64,000 nt of DNA from Norana najaformis (GCA_964023275.1 OZ029917.1:32006005-32070004), one strand, 5' to 3'; shown: positions 23,804 to 34,622, counted from the stretch's first letter. The notes: generated by a model from the letters alone, not told the origin. Translations and numbers: made by a program.

Positions 23804-25078
23804 TCCCGATGGCTTGAACTATCATTGCAATCTCAAGGTTGGAAGATGTTGCTAGACACGATGCACTCATTCTCCTAAGAAGCTTTCTCAGCCACTCGAA
23901 ACTCCTGCACACTTTACGATGTGTGGACCACCCTCATCTGAAGAAATTTGATTCTGTGTTGCGCCAGGGCCTGGAAACAATTCTCAATATGTCTCTCTCT
24001 GACAATCAATGGCTCCAGGCCTCCCTTCCAGTCAAGGCTGGAGGTTTGGGCATTCGCCGGGTGACCTCCGGCCTTTCTGGCTTCGTCTGCAGGCACCCGG
24101 AGTCTCAATCCTCCATGCTTTACAATCTTCAAGTTCCTGAGGACTCACAGGCCAAAACTCTGCTGGATCGTTGGTGTGCTGAGTGTGCAGTTCCCAACCC
24201 TGGCAATATCTTTGTCCACAAGCAATCATACTGGGACAAACCATTAATTGACAGGGTTACCAACACTATCTACACCTCAGCCACTGAGGCATACCATCAA
24301 GCAAGGCTTAAGGCCTTTGCGGCACCACATGCGAGCGATTGGCTTTTTGCTTTGCCCATTACTGCCTGTGGTCTGAGACTGGACGATGAAGCCGCGAGAG
24401 TCGCAGTAGGCCTCAGGCTTGGAGTCAACATATGTGAACCTCACGAGTGCCGTTATGGTGCCCTTGTCACGGCCACTGGCTCCCATGGGTTTTCTTGCTT
24501 CCTTGGACCAGGTCGAACCACCAGACATGCGACCCTCAATGACTTAGTCTGTCGCAGTCTCATTCGTGCGGGTTTCCCGGCAGTGAAGGAAACGCCTGGA
24601 CTCAGTAGAACAGACGGAAAACGACCTGATGGTTTAACCCTCATTCCGTGGCGGACGGGAAGAGCTTTGATTTGGGACGTCACTATAACAGAAACTCTGG
24701 CCGCATCTTACCTCCCATCCACAGCAATCTCAGCTGCCGGCGCAGCCGAATTGGAAGAAGAGAGGAAATGCCAAAAATTTAACATTCTTGCACAGAACTA
24801 TCACTTTGTTCCTCTGGCGTTGGAGACTCTTGGCCCAATCAACAGCAGTGGCCTACTCTTCATAACAGAGTTAGGGTGCTGTTTCTCTCGTATAACCGGA
24901 AACACGGAGAAAAAATTTATCTTTTCCAGCGCATTGCAGTCACAATTCAACGCTTCAATTCTGTTGCCTTCAACGGTACTTTTGCTCCACCAGATCTTGA
25001 CGATTTCTAGCCATCCCAGAATGTTGTATTCTCCGGATAATTTTTTTTAAATTCTGAGAGATCATATATACTTCCGGT
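23804..25078 (+). mobile_element. truncated LINE with zinc-knuckle and endonuclease-like C-terminus
   Basis: A 5'-truncated non-LTR element on the plus strand, absent from the same (TAA)n site in copy 2. The readable frame starts after a TGA at 23815 and gives ISRLEDVARHDALILL, then WLQASLPVKAGGLGIR (RT thumb/connector). A Cys/His cluster follows (C-EPHE-C, then GSHGFSC, then RH), and then KRPDG and WDVTITETLAASYL. A Cys/His knuckle followed by a PD...D arrangement resembles the C-terminus of elements with a restriction-like endonuclease (R2/R4 type). A frameshift in a run of A near 24912 displaces the last 30 codons. The corrected frame ends at a TAG at 25008-25010. The clade is inferred, not proven. 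Confidence 0.72.
23818..25010 (+). pseudogene. LINE ORF C-terminal fragment, frameshifted
   Basis: About 400 codons of the reverse transcriptase C-terminal region described in the LINE entry. It has no start codon of its own, because the frame opens after a stop at 23815. It lacks the RT catalytic core. It reads open to 25050 in one frame, but the conserved tail (LFQRIAVTIQRFNSVAFNG) lies in another frame, ending at 25010, so the copy is dead. Confidence 0.72.
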
Positions 25079-25108
25079 AAATAATAATAATAATAATAAT
25101 AACAATAT
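25079..25108. repeat. (TAA)n at the LINE 3' junction
   Basis: TAA units resume directly after the LINE. No separate target duplication can be told apart from the repeat. Confidence 0.85.
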
Positions 25109-26779
25109 CATAAAATAATAATAGAATACTGTTTTCAGCTTTGACAGAACTTGACGAGTAGCGGTCGTTCCAGATGCTATCCCTCTTTCCAATACGTTTT
25201 TAAATCCACAGGGATCATATGTTTCGCGGGGAAAATAATAATAAATTAGACGATCTATATAGAGCTGTAACACGACCGAGGCCAAGTATAGAGCTCCGTA
25301 CATGAGTTATGATGATACTGTTCAAGCAGATAAAGCAGGAATAGGAAAACCTTGCCTGAAAGTGTTTTAGATGCTTAAAGATGCGCATGCCCGTGGAAAA
25401 TTTATAAAATCATAAATATACACCGTCGGACCGAAATGAGAGCCGGGGAAGTGGAAGCCAAAGAGGTGGAAGGACATAGGATGTATGGCAGAGTATGAGC
25501 GGTAATCGTTATTGGTTGGATGAGAGATAGTGGAACGGGTCTTCCAGAATTACGACAAACGCAAATAAAATATTCTATAGTTTAGGCTACTTTAAATATT
25601 CGGTGATGTTAAATGCACGCAGCTTTTGAGTAATTGTAAGAGAACTAGATTTAAATTTTGGATTTCTCTCCCTGCATTTGTTCGTTCCGCTCAAACTCTT
25701 GTTTCTTTTCAGTCGTGGCTAAAGTTTTATTTTTCTTTTCAGCTGGCTTCTCTATCGTTTGATGGTTCTCACTGACCAAGCGGAGTGATCTCTTGATTAT
25801 TGACTTGATTGCAACTTGGTTTCTATGATGCATTGTGCATTAGAAACTGTAGCCATAGAAGCCAGAGACATTGGTCAGATAGAAGTAACAGCGGTCCGTA
25901 ACGTGAGCCGTCTGTTCCCGCCAAATCATCGGGACTGCGAACGGCATTGATTTCCGAGTACCACTGTGCCAAGCTCTCAGATCGACAACAGATGTTGCAC
26001 AGCAAATGTGTCGAGCCCAGGATTTGTCTTGATCCCCAATATTTTACAACCGAAATAGAGATCATACGCTTTCTTAATAAGTGCAGTCATGCTGCGTATT
26101 TGAAACTTATGCGTATATTCGCCACAAATCTAACAGAATGAATCGCGGCTGTTGCGACATTGACGAGACATTTCTGCTGTGACGAATAGTCCTGTAGACA
26201 ATAATTGCACTTATCATATCAATGAGCATGCAAACGTATACGGGAAATTCGGTCACATCCAAATATTCAGTTCACACTGTTGACATGAAGCTATTGATAT
26301 GTAATTACGCTACTCCGAAGGATCTTGAGTCGAGTTATGAAATGTATCAACGATGAGGTACAGCAGGTAGATGGCGGAAGTGCAATCAGCCTATTCGAAA
26401 ATGGCTTCGTGCACGTATTGAAACACAAAAGGCGCTATATAAACGTTACGATTGTGCCCACACACATACATATCTATGCTTACATAGGTTTTTGGATTCC
26501 TTGTCGATTGATCTGAAGCCTGCAGAACGCGCAAGTCATCGACATCTCGGTAATTAAAATATCATTTCCATGTAACGATCTGTTTGGCAGGCCACCATCT
26601 GCGTTCTTGTTTACCAAAAATGGCATCTTTCAATTAGTCAAATCGATATTTCATTGTGCTACACAGGAGCCCAACATCGACCAGTCATAAAAGAAAGACT
26701 TTATTGTCTTTTCAACGACTTGAGAATCGATTTACCCATCCATTGTAGAATCGATAAATGCAAATATACATGTTTTTCT

Positions 26780-26862
26780 ATAGCGACCGGATGGCCTCGA
26801 CCTTGTTCCATTTTCAATGAATTTACCGGGTGAGATCCTTCACCATCTCTGCCCGTTTGAAT
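26780..26862 (+). repeat. 92-bp dispersed repeat, copy B (truncated end)
   Basis: It matches copies at 11251, 36594 and 51335 up to GCCCGTTTGAAT. It then departs into the copy-1-specific block, so the GGGTGCCACG end is missing here. Confidence 0.8.
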
Positions 26863-27673
26863 TAAATTTATTTTTTTAATGAATTTATTTATTAAATTTG
26901 TGTGCGTAAAAGGGATTTGAAATAAATGATTAAATGCATTAAAAGTTCTTTAATAAACGGACAAACTTTTATCTTCTCACTACACCGAAGTATCTCTCAA
27001 TCATTATATCAGGTAAGCTACTCGTCACTTGCTATTCCTCTTAACCTTAAGACTGAAAAAGATAGCCAGGTCAGGGGCCTAGAATATCAAAACGTATCGA
27101 TCGTCAGCGACGATTCAGTGCGTCAACAAATCCATAGATGAGTAACAAGCAAGAAAAACACGCGACACCTGGTCAAACTTATTTCTGCTCACTTTGTAAG
27201 CTAACTCAACCTTCTCCATGGTAAAATCATTCACACACTCAATCATCGTCTCACTTAACTATTTTTTTCTGTAGATCCGTATGTTGTTCTTCCTCATATC
27301 CAAAGTTGTAAGCTTTTCTTCAATAGTTTAGTTTGTAGGCCTTTTTCTTCCAGACAAGTTCCGCTGCATGACATTCAACCATGAATAGCATCAAACGAAC
27401 ACCTATTTAATAACGTCCAAAACAGAATTTATGCTACTGGGCAAAATCGGCCTAAATTAATATTAATGTCCTAATTTTTATTCATTCCATCTCTAATTTC
27501 TCTTATTTCTTAACCTCTCTCCTATCCCTTAATCTCCCGTAAGCTCTCTAAATCTCTCTTAATCTCCTTAATTTGCCTAAATTAGTCTTTTTTCATGAAA
27601 AAGTAAGACATGTTGCCGATCTCATTCGACACTTTATTTGTCATATTCGTTAATTATTAGTTGCTGTTGTTTA
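26863..27673. other. block present only in duplication copy 1
   Basis: About 810 bp replace 14 bp (GGGTGCCACGATCA) found in copy 2. The block begins with an AT-rich TTTATT-like run and has no clear terminal repeats, target duplication or coding motif. Copy 2 keeps the intact end of the 92-bp repeat, so copy 1 is probably the altered form. Confidence 0.7.
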
Positions 27674-28164
27674 ATGATCGTGCGAATGCCATTCGAAAAT
27701 CTCACTTCCACGTTCGAGACGTTTATGGACTGGGTTTTCCTGTTTCCACAATTTTTCTGTAAAATTGCACAGGTCTCCATTACTGCATTACCCACATCAC
27801 TGGTACCACAATGGATACTGAAAAGTGTTCAGTATTTCTTGGCGATAATTATCACCAATACTTCCAGCCATGAACCGAGTAGCCACACATCTGCTTAGAT
27901 GTTCATATTGGCTCCCAACTGCGCAGAGAATCAATTTGAAAAATGGCTGAGGAATAAACATTCACTTAGCCTGAATGCAATATCAAATCACACGAGCTGA
28001 ACAACCGATGAACATATTCTCGTGGAAGATCGCTCGACCAGGATAACACGTTTCGTTTAGAAACTTCTGGATTTTTTATACCCAGTGCAGCAGATGTTTT
28101 AGAAACAACATCTTATGGACGTCTTTATTTCGTTTTAATAGTTTTGATGGGTCAGCCTTGTCCC

Positions 28165-28170
28165 TATAAA
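28165..28170 (+). promoter_or_regulatory. TATA box, secreted-peptide gene copy 1
   Basis: A CTATAAATT motif 105 bp before the ATG. An initiator-like TCATTC lies about 25 bp downstream (28187-28192). This gives a 5' UTR of about 80 nt. The approximately 550-bp block containing it (27674-28225) appears identical in copy 2. Confidence 0.6.
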
Positions 28171-28269
28171 TTCTGCAAGCTTCTCGTCATTCGACAGCCG
28201 TTGGAAGTCATCCGAACCAGATTCTGAGGCGCTGTGATCACCCCAAAGTCAAGTCTCTTCGTCGTCATC

Positions 28270-28458
28270 ATGAAGGCCTTCTATTTCATCGTTGCAGCGG
28301 CACTCCTCAGCCAGGCCCTTCTCGTACGGGCTACTACAGAACCGTTGCCCACTTCAGTCGCTGAAGACTGCGTCAATATCTTCGTCGGACGCGTCTACTG
28401 TGCTCTGAGCTTGAAAATCAGACTCGAAGAAATTCTGAGTGCTGATATCGACGTGAAT
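28270..28458 (+). CDS. small secreted Cys-containing peptide, exon 1 (copy 1)
   Basis: The ATG at 28270 opens 63 codons. A classical signal peptide comes first: MKAFYF, a hydrophobic AAALLSQALLV core, and probable cleavage after VRA at residue 21. The mature part begins TTEPLPTSVAEDC and continues VGRVYC, then a charged likely helix KIRLEEILSADIDVN. The exon ends in phase 0 at donor GTATGT (28459). Reading on into the intron would stop five codons later. Joined to 31052-31144 the precursor is 93 aa and the mature peptide about 72 aa, with Cys at 34, 44, 67, 83 and 85. I do not recognise the family. Secretion is well supported, but function is unknown. Confidence 0.78.
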
Positions 28459-28679
28459 GTATGTATTAGTTAGACTAAACTTTAGTGATTGAAATTAGTA
28501 ATCATTATGCACACTTCTAGTCTAACTAACAATATTACTAACGAGACACATTTCTCTTACTAGCAGGCCTATTATAATTGGATTCACGTTGATTTAGATA
28601 TATTGACAATAACTGTATTCTGTCGGCCTGTTATTGATGCCATTACTATCATTAGCATTTCGTAATTACAATAACTATT

Positions 28680-28912
28680 CCAATGTCATAGTTCCCATTA
28701 CAATTTCTATTACTGTTCCTATCGCTATTGTTATTGCTATTACTATTACTATTATTATTACTATTATTACTACTATTATTATTAATATTACTATTGCTAT
28801 TGCATTTGCTATTGCTGCTGCTATCACTAGTACTAGTACGGTTTTAATTACTATCGCTAGTGCTAGTACTGTTGCTATTACTATTATCATTACCATTACT
28901 GCTATTGATTAA
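28680..28912. repeat. (ATT/ACT)n degenerate trinucleotide field in the intron, copy 1
   Basis: About 230 bp of WTT/ACT/GCT triplets. The counterpart is 37680-37906. Ile/Thr/Ala frames on both strands are repeat translations. Confidence 0.85.
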
Positions 28913-29191
28913 TCCACAAAGCACGACTGTAACCATACTGGTCCCGTCTCGATTATTTTGTCATTTGTCATCTCGGAATGCTTATCCATTGGTTCGGCTC
29001 TACACGTCTGCCCTCTACTGGTGACTTTCTAGTTGTCTGAACACTGGTTGCTAACTGATTGATTTTCTGTTCTTAACGGCATTCGAAATCTCTTCTGGAC
29101 TGGCGTGGAGAGCGCCTCTGACTAGTTGCTTTTGAAGCGGCGTTATATAATTCATCAATTACAATTAAGAGTATTGCCAAGAAATCTTACC

Positions 29192-29419
29192 CTGATCCAT
29201 CCAATCCGCAATCTCATCCTAAACACAACCCACCGTAACAGTTCCTCTGTCCCCTTCTCTCTGGTCTTCTGGAATCCGGGCTCTGTTCTTTCTATGGCAT
29301 TTTTGGACAACCCCTATGACTTGACCCAGCGCTCGTGATTGAGCTGGTAACCTTCGCTTAGCTTAAAGTAGCGCTTTAGAAATTCTCCAGATTTCGATAA
29401 CGGTCATTACGATTACGAA
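29192..29419 (+). mobile_element. LINE 3' UTR fragment (GATTAC-tail family), copy 1 intron
   Basis: It aligns with 268-489: CTCATCCTAAACACAACCC, then GACTTGACCCAGCGC, AGCTGGTAACC, TTTAGAAATTCTCCAG and a CATTACGATTACG tail. It lies in the intron of the secreted-peptide gene. Confidence 0.65.
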
Positions 29420-29735
29420 GATATAGATCATCAAGACTTGACTCCTCATAGCCACGATTAACACGGATAAACTGCTATGGATATGACTGCGATTGTGTTT
29501 TTCTTTTTGTTTGCCAGACTCACTCTGTGACAATAAAAGCCAAGATTACGCTCAAGGGGCTTCTCGGTTTGGAGGTAAATCGGATTTCTATATATCATTA
29601 TTTAGGCCTAAGACCCCGAAAGAAGTGCAGTGCATCATGTAGTAACTACACCCAACTATTCATCTCTTTCTTTCCGAATTGTTTCAACGAATCTATAAAT
29701 CATCTTCTTCGTGTGGTTAAACAAAACTACTCCTG

Positions 29736-30700
29736 GATGATCTAACACAGAATTCACACTTATTGGACTACGTGATGAGCTGAAGAAAATTCCTGACCCC
29801 TGTATCTCCCTCAACCTGGACTTCGCTTCCCCCAACACATTTAATACTAACCCTGCTGTCCGCAATTTAGGTGTAATATTCGACCGAAACTTCTCCTTTT
29901 CAGATCATATCACCCATCTTTCCCGCTCTTGCTTCATGCATATCCGTGACCTCCGCAGAATCCGCCCTGCGCTTGACTTCAAAACTGCATCTACCATTGC
30001 CGCATTCATAGTCAATGCAAAACTTGATTACTGTAATTCACTTTTCCTGAATATAAACACAACCCAGATAAATCGCCTTCAAGCGATACAGAGTGCTCTC
30101 GCTCTTGCCGTCATCAAATCTCCCAAGTACCTCAAATCTCTTCTGTTCTCAAATCACTTCACTGGCTTAAAATAGCTGAACGAATAGAGTACAAAGTCCT
30201 ATCACTTACCTATAAGACATGTCACTCCTCCCAATGTTCTATCCATCTGCGCCAGTTTTTGTACAATCCAACTACTCCGTTCAACCCTCTCCTCTTCTAC
30301 TCTAACACTTCTCCGCCTTCCCGTCATCTCATCCTTAAAATTTGGAAATCGCTCCATAGCCATAGCTGCTCCACCCTTATGTAATAAACTTTCGCCTGAA
30401 TTACGACAATTATCCGATCCATCTTACGAACTCACCCTCACTTCACCCCTTGCAATCTCTACGCACGTCTTCCACTCAAAGTTGAAAACACTCGTATTTT
30501 GTAGATCCTGTTTTGATTCCATTCCTCTTCTTCCCCTTATCTCTCTTGCAGATCCAATTCCAAACATCACCCACCTAAGCCGTCTGACTGCCTGCCTGCC
30601 TGCCTAACTCTTTGATCTTGACCTGAACTGAACCCACCTTGCCTATCGATTTTGTTGTGACTAAGCAAATGGTCGACTAGTAGCATGGGATAACGACTAC
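29736..30700 (+). mobile_element. CR1/L2-like LINE C-terminal relic with 3' UTR, copy 1 intron
   Basis: A decayed RT C-terminal region: NPAVRNLGVIFDRNFSFSDH, HIRDLRRIRPALDFKTA, NAKLDYCNSLFLN, INRLQAIQSALALAV. After a frame change it continues IAERIEYKVLSLTYKT, LSPELRQLSDPSYEL and SKLKTLVF. These are standard thumb and C-terminal landmarks of Jockey/CR1/L2-group LINEs. The following 3' UTR starts TCTTGACCTGAACTG, tying this LINE to the GATTAC-tail family. There is at least one frameshift and no catalytic core. Confidence 0.8.
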
Positions 30701-31051
30701 ACCAGCAGCCGTGAGTCGGTGTCATTACGCACACGATTTAGCGCTATCTAGATAAGAAAATTAACAAGGTAAACCATTTTTCATTTACCTGCCTTTTTCG
30801 ACCAATATTCACCAACATGTCCGGTCTGTCTATTTTGATCTGATATGAATGGTTTCGTCAAATCAAAGTAAAACATTAAGTAGGAGGAAGAAGCAGATTA
30901 CGATATTGACTACTGTTTCGCTTGAATCGACCATTGTGAATTATGATATCACTGATATGGAAGTTATTAGATCAGATCAGATTAGATTCTAAGATATGCA
31001 TGCTATACTTTATCTTAGTTTTATGATGTCGATTTCTGTTGTGTTTCTTAG

Positions 31052-31144
31052 GTTGGTACCTGTACGTTCGGCGGGGTCTACATAGATCTATTCCTCACGC
31101 CGTTGACCTGCTTATGTGAGGGGATCCCGGTGTTGCTCCAGTAG
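31052..31144 (+). CDS. small secreted Cys-containing peptide, exon 2 (copy 1)
   Basis: The exon follows acceptor TTTCTTAG (ending 31051) and reads in phase with exon 1. It gives 30 residues, VGTCTFGGVYIDLFLTPLTC then LCEGIPVLLQ, and stops at TAG 31142-31144. It supplies the last three cysteines. The join is inferred from matching phase, good splice sites and preservation in both copies. RNA evidence is not available. The sequence is identical in copy 2. Confidence 0.72.
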   Translation, partial: VGTCTFGGVYIDLFLTPLTCLCEGIPVLLQ

Positions 31145-31387
31145 CGGCGTAATTCCACTCAACCGAAGCACTTCGAATTCGCTCTTCTGCTTTCTCGCTA
31201 AACACTGAACACTAATTAGAAGTTTCTTTCTTCTGCGTCTTTGTTCAGTGGTCGTCGTTGTCCATCGAGTGAAACGCAAATCTTCCAATTGTAATCGCTA
31301 ATGTATTCCATCGCCTATATTTTCTCAGATTATTTTTGTTCAAGCTGCTTTGTCGTGTAAAACCTAAGAGTAGATGAAGAAGTGAAG

Positions 31388-31393
31388 AATAAA
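31388..31393 (+). terminator. poly(A) signal, secreted-peptide gene copy 1
   Basis: AATAAA about 245 nt after the stop codon, followed by a T/G-rich stretch (CTTGTAATGTTGTTTCTGTG). This fits the end of a short 3' UTR. Confidence 0.6.
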
Positions 31394-31570
31394 TTTGCAA
31401 AGACTACTTCTTGTAATGTTGTTTCTGTGGGAGATTGAACTGTACAACAATCAAACTATAGGCCTTATAGTCATTAAACCCGTACAATAAAATGCGATAC
31501 AATACACTAAACTGCAATACAGTCCAAAACATAAGTTTGCAACATGAAGAATACAATAAAATTTTGGATG

Positions 31571-31625
31571 TAAGAAGAAGAAGAAGAAGAAGAAGGAGGA
31601 GGAGGAGGAGGAGGAGGAGGAAAAG
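31571..31625. repeat. (AAG)n(GAG)n microsatellite, copy 1
   Basis: Eight AAG units followed by GAG units. Copy 2 (about 40548-40595) has one GAG unit fewer. Confidence 0.9.
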
Positions 31626-32757
31626 AAGAAGCGGAGATACTTCGAGAAGACCTACGAAGGATGGACAAATGGTCTCAAACTGGCAGATGCGTTATAATTT
31701 TGCAAATGCTCGGTGAAGCATTTGGGAAAGAGAAACAAAGAATTCTCAGGTGAATTGAGGATTAAGGCAGGCCTATAGAGAGTTAGCGAGGAAGAAAGGA
31801 ACTTCGTTGCAATTATGCATAATAGTGCAAAACCTTCAAGGCAATGTGTTGAAGCAGCAAAAGGCCAACCCAACCTCGGAGATGAGAAAGAGAACAATAG
31901 TTAGCAGAGACAAGGATATAATATTAGTAGAAGGAAGGACCGGTTTGTCGTAGCCTTCGACAGCAGTAGGTATGATCTGTCTGCGCTGGATGGGAATGCG
32001 TCGATGGGGCTCTGAGTGTCTGCGGAAATCCGCCAGAGCTGACTCTTCCAGTTATCTGTTCGCTTACTGACTTTAACATCAGTTTGGTTAGCGTGAGCAG
32101 CGCTTTTCTAAGGTACTCAAAAATCGCTATAGTATGTGTCTGCACACATCGAGGGATTTGGGGCAGGTGACGGTTGAACAACAGAAGGAGTGGAGGAAGG
32201 GCGAATTTGGTGAAATCAGGCGGGAGGTGTTAGACTTCAACCGATCACTTGAATAATGAAGAATTCATCAACATTTAATCGACAGTACAAAATCACCAAC
32301 AGTGCGGACCGATAAGGCGTCCTGGTCTGAAATTCAACGATTGCGGATTCGATCCTGATTGGCGGACTTCGTGCAACGATCCTGGACAAGTTATTCGCGC
32401 ACACTTGCCTTGCGCTGAGATTATTGAACTTACTTAAGTACAGGAAATGAAACATGAAACATTTGGCACTTGCTCGAAACACTATCAATTGTCTTTCACC
32501 TGAAACTGTAAATACATCAACACTATTCAATTCTTGTAAAATGTCCGGCCTATTTCCACCGTATAAATACTTGCGCTATAAGACTTGCCGTCTTCTAATG
32601 TTAGACAACAATGCGCGCGCATACCTTTACTATTTCAAACAACACGAATTGTTATTCGTCGAAGGCTGTTTCGTTGTTTTTCTCTTCACTGAACAACTTC
32701 CGGAAGATCCACGTCGCTGAGTTCGGAACGAAACAGTTGAGACCGGAAACTATCGGC

Positions 32758-33595
32758 TTCTACAGTAGAGAGTGAAACGGGGACAACAATTTCCTCCATC
32801 TCCGCCCCATATTACCGTGAGTCTGTTCCCAAATCCACCCGATTCCTATCAGGCCTGTCCCCATCCCCATACCCATACCCCATCAGGTGTGTTCCCATCC
32901 CCGTCACAGTGAGGCAAAAAGCAATTAAATGCTCACACATAGGCAACCCGCTCTTACAAAATGAGTCTTAAGTTGCAAACCCAATTTTTTTAGAAACTGA
33001 CATAATCTGCGGAAATATAGTGTTTGGAATATTTACGTAAACGATATACCAATTTAAAGAAAACTGAATTCACTATTTGACAACAGAAAAAACAGATAGC
33101 GTGAAGACGCCATTTAGACTCTTGTTGTCAGATTGGGTCACTTATTACATGTGCATATTGTAATCTTAATAGGTCATAACTATAACAGATGAATATAACA
33201 TGAATACTTGTAAACTGTTCATCACTTATTTGGTCGTTACATTTGGTTATAGTCAAATATCACTGCAATAAAGAGTGGTCTTATTTCTTTGGTCATATAT
33301 CAATGCTATAAACCGTGTTCTTATGTACTTTCAACTCATATTGACTATTCAAGAATTCGTGAATATTCAAGACTTTCAATATAGCGCTTTATTAGTGACA
33401 TTGACTAGGCAGAACAATTTAGAGCAAAAAGTATTATCTGATGCAGTCGAGATTATTGGTAATGCCACAACCGTTAGCGCGGGATTTACCGTGCTCGTAT
33501 TTCCATCCCCACGGTATTACCATCACCGCGGTAAAATCCGCGGTGACCGCGGTATAACCGCATTCCCCATTACCGTGTCACTCTCTATTCTTTAG
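32758..33595. mobile_element. hAT-like non-autonomous DNA transposon (intact site, copy 1)
   Basis: The element proper is 32766-33587 (822 bp). Terminal inverted repeats read TAGAGAGTGAAACGG at the left and, reversed, TAGAGAGTGACACGG at the right. The 8-bp flanks TTCTACAG and TTCTTTAG match at 6 of 8. In copy 2 the flanks TTCTAGAG and TTCTGGAG match at 7 of 8, so an 8-bp target duplication is likely. The right end carries a perfect hairpin, TCACCGCGG-TAAAAT-CCGCGGTGA. Eight-bp duplications and ACCGCGGTAA-rich ends are typical of hAT elements. No transposase is encoded. Confidence 0.75.
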
Positions 33596-33764
33596 TACGT
33601 TTTTGGTTTCGTTTGGATCGATTTCCGTCGCGTAGCAACCGAGCCGATGCAAAATACCTTTGCAACAGCAGAAATACGGTGAATGAGTGCAGGGAATTGG
33701 CGCAGTGAATGGATGCAGTGAATGAGTGCAGTGAGCGAGTTGAATAATAAATGAGTAGCTGATG

Positions 33765-33836
33765 CATGCCCGAACGAACGAACAAACGAACGAATGAATT
33801 AACAAATAAAAGAATGAATGATGGAAGGAAGGAACG
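33765..33836. repeat. (GAAC)n/(GAAT)n tetranucleotide repeat, copy 1
   Basis: CGAA/TGAA units, preceded by a direct repeat of GGATGCAGTGAATGAGTGCAG-type units at 33690-33740. The counterpart is at 45975-46045. Confidence 0.8.
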
Positions 33837-34334
33837 ACAGAACGAAGCAGCGAATTTATGCTGATCTAGTCTGTAACAGGAATGACCTTACCTTACCACT
33901 GCATTAACCTCTTGAATTGTCTTTAAGCTCTACCTTTTTTGTCATGAAACGTACTCTGCCCTACCTATTACCTTACCTTTCCTGGTCTTAACCTTATCAT
34001 ACCTGATCTTAATCTTACCTTGCCTTGACCTTACCTTACCTGGTCTTATAAGAACCTCAGAACTCGTGCTTTGCCGCGTTTCAAAGGGAAGCGTTACCTG
34101 TTTCATCATGTGGAGAACAACTGTGACCAGACACCGTCTGGCATGCGACCGTTCCTCTTGAATCCGTACATCGACTGGGACTGATTTATTATCGCCGTTT
34201 TTCGGATAATGCACTGCCTGCGATCGGATAATGCACTGCCTTCGAATTTCATCGATCCAAAACTATATCTTGCTCTCCCAGGCTAAGCAGTCGTTTCTTC
34301 GGGTGGAAAATGAGAGAATAACTCCTCCCGCGAG

Positions 34335-34622
34335 TATCTCTCTCTCTCTGTATCTCTCGCTCTGTATCTCTCTTTGTATCTCTCTCTGTATGTCTCTCTG
34401 TATATCTCTGTCTCTGTATCTCTCTCTGTCTCTGTATCTCTCCCTCTGTCTCTGTATCTATGTCTCTGTCTCTCTTTCTGTCTCCGTGTCCTCTGTGTCC
34501 CTGCATCTCTCTCTGTCTCTGTGTGTCTCTTTCTCTGTCTCTGCGTGTCTCACTCTGTCTGTGTGTGTCTCCCTCTGCCTCTGTGTCTTTCTATCTCTCT
34601 GTCTCTGTGTATGCCTCTCTCT
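34335..34622. repeat. (TCTCTG)n field, copy 2
   Basis: The counterpart of 23190-23440. The 214-codon frame starting at 34374 is a translation of this repeat running into the (GTA)n/(TAA)n field and is not a gene. Confidence 0.9.

Larger units (their letters stand above)
22912..34052 (+). repeat. segmental tandem duplication, copy 1
   Basis: It starts at AGAACTCGTG and runs to CCTTACCTGGTCTT. It is collinear with 34053-46262 at high identity by eye throughout. It contains the secreted-peptide gene (28270-31144), LINE relics in its intron, a copy of the 92-bp repeat and a hAT-like element. Two segments are copy-specific: a LINE insertion (about 23804-25078) and a block of about 810 bp (26863-27673). 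Confidence 0.95.

Noticed and set aside
23541-23912. Poly-Asn, poly-Ile and poly-Tyr open frames
   Set aside because: Products of (TAA)n in three frames. The copy 2 equivalent has different lengths and frames.
25651-26065. Small minus-strand frames present in both duplicates (also 35466-35880)
   Set aside because: Open in both copies, but that is expected from recent duplication. No signal peptide, domain, splice or promoter support.
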